A stretch of DNA of 64,000 nucleotides, taken from NCBI GenBank assembly GCA_022984795.1, contig JALIHJ010000052.1, positions 62,001-126,000 on the forward strand. The letters are read 5' to 3'. This document shows positions 1 through 7,113 of the stretch, piece after piece. The position numbers and the translations under genes are program-made. How positions within the stretch are numbered: position 1 is the first letter of the stretch; every line of letters begins with the position of its first letter. The notes beneath the pieces are model-generated. The model was not told the DNA's origin. It worked only from the letters and a program-made list of their open reading frames with translations, and did no database searches. This DNA is from Fabrea salina (taxonomy: Eukaryota > Ciliophora > Heterotrichea > Heterotrichida > Fabreidae).

Positions 1-2281
1 CTCCGGCCTTTAAAGACACCAAAAACACTCCTCCTTCTCTTTCGAACTTCTGAATCACTTCTTGTCGTTTGGTTTTTCTAAGGCTGCCGTCAAGACGTAA
101 GCAAGGAACTTCTTGGAGGCTAAGGGCGTGCTGTATGATGTCAAGCATTGAAGTCCACTGAGTAAACACTACAGTGGGTTCTTCTTGCTTAAGTAAGTCT
201 AGTAAAGCGTCTAACTTAGAACTACTAGTCCAGTCCTCTGAAAGGTCTAAAGAACTTTCACGTGGAAGTGAGTTTAAGTCAGCGTAAATCAAGTCTGTTT
301 TACAAATAGGACAGTTCCGGTTAATTTGGATTTGGCGGTGAGCACAGGGTCTGCATAGCACATGCCCACACTTGGTGATTACAGGGTCCTCTGCGTTTTC
401 TAAGCACATTGGGCATTCAAATTCCATTCCTTGCTTTACTTGGTCAATAACTACTTGTAGGTACTCAGAGGAGTTGTTGCAGCTTTTAGAAATGATAGAG
501 TCAACTTCTTCAATGGCATTCTGTTTAGAAGTTATTAGAAAGGGGTGGTTGCACAGTTGCCTCAGTCTCAAAATCAACTCAAAAATAGAAGCTATAGAAG
601 TTTTTAACTTGCCTTCCAGCAATATTTCTTGGAAAGTGGCTTTGCTTCTGTTAAATAGTTTATCATACAGTGTCCTTTCACATTCACTCATCTCTACTTG
701 TATAGTTCGGTAGTTGATTTGGGGAAGTTCGACTATGGGCAGTCCTTTGTTGGTGGTGTTTTTGGTTCTTCTAAGCATTATAGGCGAAAGCAGTCTTCTA
801 AGCGTGTTATATACACTTGGATCTCCTTTGTTGAAAGGTTCAGTGATTACTTTGCTCCACCAGTGTTTGTTTGACCAAGCTTCTAGTTCTAAAAACTTCA
901 CTAAAGAATACAAGTCGTCTAAAGAGTTCTGCACAGGCGTTCCTGTTAAAGCCCACTTGTTTTTGGCTTGGAGTTTAAAGCAGGCCTTTGCACAAGTTGT
1001 TTTTGAGTTCTTGATAGTGTGGGCCTCGTCCAGTATAACTCTGTACCAGTTTGCCCTAAACAAGCATCCGTTTTGCGACAACTCAGAATTTAAAGTTCCG
1101 TAAGTAGTAAGAACTACGTTGGCTTTAGTTAAGTCTTTCATAGTTTTGGTTTTGGCTGAGTGCCACTCAACTACTTTGAGTCCAGAGCCGTGGGTTTCCA
1201 GTTCAGAAGCCCACTGAGTAAGCAGAGACAAAGAAACCACTATTAAAGTCCCTGCTTCTTCTGTTTTCTGGGCTTTAGGACCTAGGCTTTGGTAGCCCCT
1301 TTGTGTATGTATGAGTGCAATCATCATAACTGTTTTCCCTAGCCCCATTTCGTCTGCTAAAATTCCGCCTTTGCAAAGAGCTGCAGCCTTAGGAAAAACC
1401 TCAGAAACTCTTCCTGTGAACGGACTGAAGTACAAAGAACTTCCGTCCTCCAGTTGGTACTCGTCCCATAGGTGGTGTAGTTCGTGGGACTGCCCAAAAG
1501 TTTCAGTTTCCTTGTCGACCATCCAAGCAAGTGCTTGTTTCTGGTACCTAAACAAACTTGTCTTAAAGGAGTTAGGAGGATTCATTTCAGGGAACTCCGT
1601 GTTGCTTAGGCCTTCTAGGCATTTGTGTTTTTGGTCTTCTAAGATTTGGGTGCACTCCTGGATTTCTTGGAAAGTTTGAACTTCTTTTCTCAAAGCACTT
1701 TGAACTTTAGGGAGTTCTAGAGCTTTGAACAGCTCCACAAAGGCTTCTCTTTGCTGGAAGCAACTTTCAGTGTCTTCAGAGTTAGGGTCACTCAAAGCAG
1801 AAGGTTTTAAGTAAACTCCTATTGAAACTTTAACTGAGTCAAGTAAGTCTAAGTCTTTAGACTCTAGAACTGACCCTTCTATTTCTATAAAGCCAGCAAC
1901 TAAAAGAGGGTGCAGAAACTCCGAAACCCTTTGGGGAAGCTTCCCCATGCTAATGGAGTTTTGGCTAAGAGCAACTCGTATAGTAGTGTCTGTCTTTTCT
2001 TTTTTCTTTTTAACTACTATTTTAGTAGGCCTGAATATTAGTTGTTGGTTACTTAAGACCTTTGTGCGTGACGAAGACAACACAACTGAGCGCATTGAAC
2101 CTGTGTACTTACTGTGTGTGCTAACCGGGACTTTGCGCTTTAAAATCAAGGCTGGGTTTTCGTCGTAGTACAAAGAAACTGCTTCTTCTAAGTCGTTACT
2201 TGCTTTTGCTAGGTACTTTTTAATAGTAGAGGGGGTTTTTATTCCTGTGATCTTTCTAAAGAGCGTTTGTTTCTTTTCCAT
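1..2281 (-). CDS. Rad5/HLTF-type SNF2 helicase-ubiquitin ligase, C-terminus cut by window edge
   Basis: Nuclear DNA-dependent ATPase and RING E3 ligase of the Rad5/HLTF/SHPRH type, which in other eukaryotes polyubiquitinates PCNA and remodels stalled forks. My minus-strand translation from the ATG at 2279-2281 stays open for 760 codons to the left edge. A HIRAN-like segment lies at about residues 108-160. The motif Q sequence FRYQKQALAWMV is followed by Walker A (ILADEMGLGKT, about 306-316) and DEAH (about 418-421). A C3HC4 RING (CPMC...CGHVLCRPC...CPIC, about 622-662) sits between the helicase lobes, the family hallmark. The second lobe begins (VVFTQWTSMLDII) but its last motifs lie outside the window. 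No intron is needed. The alternative is another RING-bearing SNF2 paralogue, but HIRAN plus an inserted RING favours Rad5/HLTF. Confidence 0.88.
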   Translation of the reverse strand, partial: MEKKQTLFRKITGIKTPSTIKKYLAKASNDLEEAVSLYYDENPALILKRKVPVSTHSKYTGSMRSVVLSSSRTKVLSNQQLIFRPTKIVVKKKKEKTDTTIRVALSQNSISMGKLPQRVSEFLHPLLVAGFIEIEGSVLESKDLDLLDSVKVSIGVYLKPSALSDPNSEDTESCFQQREAFVELFKALELPKVQSALRKEVQTFQEIQECTQILEDQKHKCLEGLSNTEFPEMNPPNSFKTSLFRYQKQALAWMVDKETETFGQSHELHHLWDEYQLEDGSSLYFSPFTGRVSEVFPKAAALCKGGILADEMGLGKTVMMIALIHTQRGYQSLGPKAQKTEEAGTLIVVSLSLLTQWASELETHGSGLKVVEWHSAKTKTMKDLTKANVVLTTYGTLNSELSQNGCLFRANWYRVILDEAHTIKNSKTTCAKACFKLQAKNKWALTGTPVQNSLDDLYSLVKFLELEAWSNKHWWSKVITEPFNKGDPSVYNTLRRLLSPIMLRRTKNTTNKGLPIVELPQINYRTIQVEMSECERTLYDKLFNRSKATFQEILLEGKLKTSIASIFELILRLRQLCNHPFLITSKQNAIEEVDSIISKSCNNSSEYLQVVIDQVKQGMEFECPMCLENAEDPVITKCGHVLCRPCAHRQIQINRNCPICKTDLIYADLNSLPRESSLDLSEDWTSSSKLDALLDLLKQEEPTVVFTQWTSMLDIIQHALSLQEVPCLRLDGSLRKTKRQEVIQKFEREGGVFLVSLKAG

Positions 2282-2301
2282 TTTGAATATTCCGGCTTGA
2301 A

Positions 2302-3378
2302 TTACAAAGACCTTACAACACTCCATAAATTAACAAACCCATCGTACCCCGAAGTAGCAAGACACTCACGGCCCAAACTAACACTTGTCACGCAAAGGCC
2401 GTGTGCTGGCAGCACTTGCAAACTTTGCTGCTCGTTCATTAAGTCCCACACACGCATGTCTCCTTCGGAGTCCCCTGTTACAAGCACTCTTCCACTGTAA
2501 CTCAGGTCAAGCGAAGTAATGCTTGCTGGTGCTTCGTACATTCCAAGTGGCCTCAAAGCCCTTAAGTCTTGGAGCAAACAGCACCCATCACTCCCTGCCG
2601 ACACAAAGCTGTTCTGAGACCCCTCTAAAAACTTAACAGCGTTTACGTCGCCTTTATGCGACTTAAAAGTAGTTATTGAGGATCCAGAGCGAATGTCCCA
2701 CAACTTGACTGAGGAGTCACAAGAGCCTGACAAAAACAGGTATGGAGAACTAGAGCTAGTATCAAGAGTCATCACATCTTCAGTGTGTTCTCCAAACACT
2801 TTAAGGGGTTCTTGTGACTCAGGGAGTCCATAGAGCTTCACTGAGTTGTCGCCTGAGCCAGTTAGTAAGTGAGTAGCTCCTAAAAAGCTCAAACAAGAAA
2901 CATAAGACTCGTGTGCCTTGAATGTAAAAATAGGTTTTTGCTTGATGTCAGGTTTTTTCTTGTGGAACCCTATTTTGAAGATGTACACTGAACCTTCAAA
3001 GCTCGAAGTAGCCAGTAACTCCCCCGAGCACTTTTCAAAGGCAGAAGAGACAAGTGTAGCGTTTTCCTTAATTACCCACTTGCAAACAGGGGTGCCAGTT
3101 TTGCTGTTCCAAAGAATCACACTGGAGTCTGCGCAAGTGCTAGCAAACAAGTACTCAAAAATGGAGTTGGAAGGCCCTTGTGCCCAGCACACCGAGTGAA
3201 CTTTATCACTGTGACCTCCTAATTTTTGGCCTGCTACAAAACTAACTTTGACTTCTTTGGAGTTTCTGAAGTAGTTAGAAATCCTAACAGGAGGGTGGAA
3301 CTCCTCTAACTTCTCTTCAATGGTAGAAATTGAGTGTTCCAAAGCTTCAATTTGGTTGTACAATGAAGAAAGACTCAT
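2302..3378 (-). CDS. Heterotrimeric G-protein beta subunit-like WD40 protein
   Basis: A 358-residue protein shaped like G-beta (usually about 340 aa): an N-terminal helix likely to form a coiled coil (about residues 6-27), then seven WD repeats. Particularly G-beta-like are HTEDVMTLD, the following LFLSGSCDSSVKLWDIRSG and HKGDVNAVKFL, and the end, a final blade closing in FVNLWSVVRSL. In other eukaryotes G-beta pairs with G-gamma and G-alpha at the plasma membrane; that partnership is inference here because no alpha or gamma gene is in the window. The gene lies 5 bp downstream of the JmjC stop codon and 20 bp upstream of the Rad5-like start, all on the same strand. It could be another WD40 scaffold, but the N-terminal helix with exactly one propeller argues for G-beta. 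Confidence 0.75.
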   Translation of the reverse strand: MSLSSLYNQIEALEHSISTIEEKLEEFHPPVRISNYFRNSKEVKVSFVAGQKLGGHSDKVHSVCWAQGPSNSIFEYLFASTCADSSVILWNSKTGTPVCKWVIKENATLVSSAFEKCSGELLATSSFEGSVYIFKIGFHKKKPDIKQKPIFTFKAHESYVSCLSFLGATHLLTGSGDNSVKLYGLPESQEPLKVFGEHTEDVMTLDTSSSSPYLFLSGSCDSSVKLWDIRSGSSITTFKSHKGDVNAVKFLEGSQNSFVSAGSDGCCLLQDLRALRPLGMYEAPASITSLDLSYSGRVLVTGDSEGDMRVWDLMNEQQSLQVLPAHGLCVTSVSLGRECLATSGYDGFVNLWSVVRSL

Positions 3379-3383
3379 TTTTA

Positions 3384-4643
3384 TTAGAAAATATACTTTA
3401 GAAGTTTAGTAAAGGCTCTGTTGAGGAACTCCGACCTGTGAAAAAGCAAGTAGTCAATTATTTGGTTGGGATCCTCTAAAGGGCCCCAGAGTTCTGCGTG
3501 GAACTCCTCTGAGTCTTCTCGTTTGTCTAGTTCTTCTAGTTTTTCTGTGAGCATAAAGCACCCTTCAGGACTTAAGTTTGAAACAAACTCAAACAGTAAG
3601 TTTTCGTGTCTCAGTCTTACGAGTAACCTTTTGAGAGCAACTACGGGTATTTCCTATTTGGCTTTTACGTGCAATATAAGTAAGGAGTGGGTATCCTTGA
3701 CTATTTCAAGGATGAACTCTGTGTCTCCGTCTCTTAAGTTTTTCAAAGCAACTTTTTCTAAACCTGGGAGTTTCTTGGCCTCTTTAGAAACTAAGTGGTG
3801 TGCGTACCTAAGTGTGAGTCGTCTAAGTGTGCCTTTGCAGATGTAAAGGTCTATCAAGCCTCTAGCTTTGTCTGTCAGTTTGTCCTGGTCAACTCCTTTC
3901 CACCAAAAACTAATAGCTACTGTGTTTGGAGCAGATTCTACGTGGTGCCACCAGCCTTCTGGAATAAACAACACTTGCCCTGGAAGCAAACTAACTTGGA
4001 GTTTGCTGGCATGCTTAGGAAGACTTGACTCAAGGTGGTTATAAGACTCTGAAAAAAGAGGGTTGGACTTCACTAAAGTGTTAGGCGGCACTAAGGTAAT
4101 GAGTTTCTTTCCGTGCACACAACACAAAAAGTTGTGGTAGGAGTCGTAGTGGAAAGCAGACTTCACTGGGCTCAGGTTCATCCACATGTTGACTTGCAGG
4201 TGTTTGCCTTTCAAAACTTTAGGAAGTCTGATGTCGCTTAGCAAAGGACGCAAAGCTGTTTCTTCAGCAGACTTGTCCCAAGACATTATAGGGCACTGCG
4301 CCATGTAGAAGTTTATAGGCTCCTCTGCATTTAGCTCGCTAAGCATCAAAAACTCTTTGAACCCTAAACTTTCGTAAGACTGGGACTTAGCAGCTCCTGA
4401 AAACTCTTCTTGACTCACTGCGATGTCCAAAGGCTCTATAGGGTTTATTTTGCGAACAAGGCGGGTCCAAGGAGGGCGCCATTTTGCCAAAGCAGGCCAA
4501 GAGTGGAGTTCTCCTGTGATAACACAGGGGAAGTGGGCTTGCTCGTAGGTGTGCCAGTTCTGCAGGTCCATGGTTTCTTTGGTGTAGAGGTCTACGACCT
4601 TGCTGCTTGAGAGTTGCTTTATCTTTTTGATACGCTTACTCAT
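3384..4643 (-). CDS. JmjC-domain Fe(II)/2-oxoglutarate oxygenase (one 15-nt intron)
   Basis: A 414-residue protein once the intron at 3654-3668 is removed. The JmjC/cupin core has the iron motif HxD in SAFHYDSYHNFLCCVHGKK (about residues 195-215) and the third ligand in FIPEGWWHHVES, followed by AISFWW. This is the small, JmjC-only type (JMJD4/5/7, TYW5, FIH-like), which hydroxylates proteins or modified bases; the substrate cannot be read from sequence. The start is placed at MSKRIKK (4641-4643) because an earlier in-frame ATG at 4700 would lie inside the divergent gene that begins at 4665. Exon 2 adds a hydrophilic helical tail of about 90 residues ending at the TAA at 3384-3386. Function class is secure, exact subfamily is not. 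Confidence 0.85.
3654..3668 (-). other. 15-nt spliceosomal intron in the JmjC gene
   Basis: On the coding strand the sequence is GTAAAAGCCAAATAG, phase 0 after CAC. Its last three bases form an in-frame TAG; removing exactly 15 nt continues the reading frame for about 90 codons to a TAA. It follows the same GT...AAnnAG pattern as the four other introns found in the window. Confidence 0.85.
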
Positions 4644-4664
4644 ATTGCCTAATATTAAGTTATT

Positions 4665-4889
4665 ATGGCAGTGCCAGTTGAAAGACTCGATGCTGAACAT
4701 GAAGGGAGTTACGAAATAGTGATTAGTCGCAACGAGTCTAGCTTTTACGAAGTGGACTTGGAAGACCGGCCTTTACAAGCATGTTTGCAAGCACCTTCAC
4801 AAGAGGCTCCAAAAAGACTAGAATTAAGTACTTCTCAAAAACCTCAGAAAACAAGTAATAAAAAAGCCTGTTGCTGTTCGGTATTTTAA
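4665..4889 (+). CDS. Small acidic protein with C-terminal CaaX prenylation motif
   Basis: A 74-residue protein of unknown family. The first two thirds are acidic and polar; a basic stretch follows, and the chain ends KKACCCSVF. The last four residues, CSVF, fit a CaaX box (prenyl lipid on Cys), and the two preceding cysteines are possible palmitoylation sites. A lysine-rich, multi-Cys CaaX tail resembles the membrane anchors of Ras/Rho-type GTPases, but no GTPase domain is present. The start ATG lies 21 bp from the divergent JmjC start. The next gene on the same strand, 26 bp on, also ends in a CaaX box. Peripheral attachment to a cytoplasmic membrane face is inferred. Confidence 0.7.
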   Translation: MAVPVERLDAEHEGSYEIVISRNESSFYEVDLEDRPLQACLQAPSQEAPKRLELSTSQKPQKTSNKKACCCSVF

Positions 4890-4915
4890 TATATAAGGTA
4901 TTTCATATTTATTGT

Positions 4916-5299
4916 ATGCCCGCAAATAAAACTTCTAAAGGAAAAGCCAAGAAAAGCTCAAAGCAAGCATCAATTGACTCAGACTCACTAGACTTGTCGC
5001 ATTCTTTTAACCAAAACATATACAACCCTGAACCGAACTCCTTTTTTTCGCAAGCGTCTTCTATCTTATGTCCAGACGATCTTCCTTTAGACAAAGCTTT
5101 TGTAGGCTTTGAAAGTGATAAGTCTCTGGATGAAAACATCGAAGGAATCTTTGCTATAAACAAAGAACTCAAAAAAGACGAAGAAACCACTGGCAGTAGT
5201 AGACCTCAACACCCTATACAGTTTGAAAGCGAAAACATACACAACAGACCTTGTTGTATGTGCTTGCAAGACTCACAAAACTCCTGCTCTTTGCTTTAA
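4916..5299 (+). CDS. Small protein with CaaX motif (CSLL end)
   Basis: A 127-residue hypothetical protein starting MPANKTSKGKAKKSS. It has a Lys/Ser-rich N-terminus, an acidic middle with several Phe and Ser-Leu motifs, then a Cys pair-and-spacer (PCCMC) and the end SCSLL. CSLL is a classical geranylgeranyl-type CaaX box (Leu at the last position). I chose the ATG at 4916; an upstream in-frame ATG at 4871 would overlap the previous coding sequence and encode an unrelated hydrophobic leader. It follows the previous CaaX gene by 26 bp. The two proteins share no obvious alignment beyond the lipid tail, so a paralogous relationship is only a possibility. Confidence 0.65.
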   Translation: MPANKTSKGKAKKSSKQASIDSDSLDLSHSFNQNIYNPEPNSFFSQASSILCPDDLPLDKAFVGFESDKSLDENIEGIFAINKELKKDEETTGSSRPQHPIQFESENIHNRPCCMCLQDSQNSCSLL

Positions 5300-5317
5300 T
5301 ACTTGTAATTTATTAAG

Positions 5318-7099
5318 TTATGAATGCTCTTCCATGAACTCTTTGATGGGCTCAGGTGCAAACACTGGCTGGCCTTTGTGCAGAGTGTGGTCCAAAATGT
5401 AGGCTTGGATAATTGTATCTGCAGCCACTTCGTAAATGCTCATAAACATGGAAGCTACTAAGTAACTGGATACTACAAAAATCACTGTAGGCGGAGCTGG
5501 TGAGTTGATTTCTTCACTGTAGTGGTCTGAGTTAGTTATGATCCAGTAACCTAAGTAAGCCGAAACCACCGTTATAAACACTCTTCCTAGCAACTGAAAA
5601 ATGCCTCCTACTCCTGAAAGTGCCAAAAACTTCCCTGCATTCATCACTACCATTCCCATTGCGTTCTGTGCAGCTTCGCAAAAGCCCTCCCCCGTCAAAG
5701 CAATTCTGATGTAGGCATGGGAGTCCAAAAACTTTATAAACCTTTCAAAGCAGTCAACGCAGCACTTGGCGCAGCCACAAAGACACTGTAGTACCCGGTT
5801 TTCTGCTTCTTCTTTGTAGAGCTTCTCTGTAATTATGTGAAGCATCCACTTGACCATCCAAACAGTAGCTAGTAAAAAGGACCCTAAAGCAAGTGAGCCT
5901 AAGTGCTTGAAAAGTGCGTACTTAACTCCTTCACAAACAATGTCGTGCTTTTTCTCTCTGTCTTGGTAGAAGTACCATACACTGCAAGCAAAAGCAATTA
6001 TAAATTGCACAAGTGCTATTTTGATAGCAATGATCCAAATGATTCCCAACAACTCAAAGTAAAAAGAGTTCCTCATAGTGTTGTCCCAGTCAATAGAGTT
6101 AATTGGCTCGTACTTGTCTTCTTGGGGAATAGTTCCTGAGGTGTATATGTATACCAAAGCTAACACCCAAAACACCAAGAAAATCGCACTGATGAAGAAG
6201 AAAATAACAGGCACAAACACTATTTCCCAAACATCCTTGAAGAAAATAGCTGCGCTTTTCATAATGGCAACAGCCAACCTAATGCGGTTACACATCAACA
6301 AAGTAACTAGTAAGGCTATTCCTGCCAAAATGAAAAGAGTGATTCCCATGCCTTTCATGAAGTCTTTAGAGTTGTCGTCTTTCGACCCGTTGTAGTCGTT
6401 TTCTCCTTTTTCGTAAAACAAGTACCCGCCTAGAGCTAGTAGTCCTATTATTGAGAAAATGCTTCCCCAGAGCACCACTCCTACACAGTACCTCAGCAGA
6501 ACTAGGTATATAACTGACACTCCTACTGCTATTGCAAACACTCCCAGCACCATTGTCCAGCAAACAGTTATGTCCCTTGCCCACTGCTGGAGTTTGTCAT
6601 AGTTGATTTGCCCTGTAATCTCGTCTTCGTAATCTTTAGGGATACAGAAGTGCTTCAGGAAGCTGCTGGAGGCGATTGTTATATTGCTATATGTTTTATT
6701 GCTATCTAAATCCTCTTTGAAAGTCAAATTGTAATTCCCATCTTCTAAAATGCGAGAAATCACATAAGGAGTTCGGTAGAATGTTACATTATCTCCATAA
6801 CCACTAGGGCAAGACTTAACACAAACAGTGGTTTTGTCATCTGAGTCGGGATTTACGTAATACAAGTAATTGAAGTCCTTAGTATGCGTGCTGGGACGCC
6901 CGCACTGGAACCCAGCGGAGTCATAAGGGTAAATCAACAAATCAGGGTCTCCTTTGGAAAATCCCACAAACCCTATCACAACCATTGAAGTGAAAAACGC
7001 CAGAAACACCAACAAGAAAAGCACATCAGTGCACTTGCGGTCTTTAAGGGGTCCGTCTCTTAATTCTTCCAGTTTAAGGTTTTGGTACTCACCTTCCAT
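5318..7099 (-). CDS. Choline transporter-like protein (CTL/SLC44 family)
   Basis: A 593-residue multi-pass membrane protein with the CTL layout: a short cytoplasmic N-terminus containing RKCTDVLFLLVFLAFF, a first membrane span, a large extracellular loop with paired Cys and several N-x-S/T sites (about residues 60-170), then about nine further spans. Conserved family landmarks include RDITVCWTMVLGVFAIAVGV, a cytoplasmic CLCGCAKCCVDCFERFIKFL segment, and HAYIRIALTGEGFCEAAQNA followed by a late pair of spans. SLC44 proteins move choline or ethanolamine at plasma or mitochondrial membranes; the substrate is inferred from the family. Length is close to the usual 600-700. Its start is 14 bp from the stop of PMS2 on the same strand. 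Confidence 0.92.
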   Translation of the reverse strand: MEGEYQNLKLEELRDGPLKDRKCTDVLFLLVFLAFFTSMVVIGFVGFSKGDPDLLIYPYDSAGFQCGRPSTHTKDFNYLYYVNPDSDDKTTVCVKSCPSGYGDNVTFYRTPYVISRILEDGNYNLTFKEDLDSNKTYSNITIASSSFLKHFCIPKDYEDEITGQINYDKLQQWARDITVCWTMVLGVFAIAVGVSVIYLVLLRYCVGVVLWGSIFSIIGLLALGGYLFYEKGENDYNGSKDDNSKDFMKGMGITLFILAGIALLVTLLMCNRIRLAVAIMKSAAIFFKDVWEIVFVPVIFFFISAIFLVFWVLALVYIYTSGTIPQEDKYEPINSIDWDNTMRNSFYFELLGIIWIIAIKIALVQFIIAFACSVWYFYQDREKKHDIVCEGVKYALFKHLGSLALGSFLLATVWMVKWMLHIITEKLYKEEAENRVLQCLCGCAKCCVDCFERFIKFLDSHAYIRIALTGEGFCEAAQNAMGMVVMNAGKFLALSGVGGIFQLLGRVFITVVSAYLGYWIITNSDHYSEEINSPAPPTVIFVVSSYLVASMFMSIYEVAADTIIQAYILDHTLHKGQPVFAPEPIKEFMEEHS

Positions 7100-7113
7100 A
7101 ATTATCTCTACAC

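Noticed and set aside
211-225. 15-nt GT...AG on the minus strand of the Rad5-like gene
   Set aside because: No stop in it, and it encodes the SSKL residues conserved before helicase lobe 2.
372-2168. Four plus-strand ORFs in the first 2.2 kb
   Set aside because: They are antisense to the Rad5-like gene, whose minus frame is continuous and carries all helicase and RING motifs.
4644-4700. Upstream start for the JmjC gene (MFSIESFNWH)
   Set aside because: It would overlap the start of the divergent CaaX gene; the residues look non-conserved and MSKRIKK is a good start.
4871-4915. Hydrophobic leader (MLFGILIYKVFHIYC) for the second CaaX gene
   Set aside because: It overlaps the coding end of the first CaaX gene and reads through A/T-rich spacer; the ATG at 4916 is preferred.
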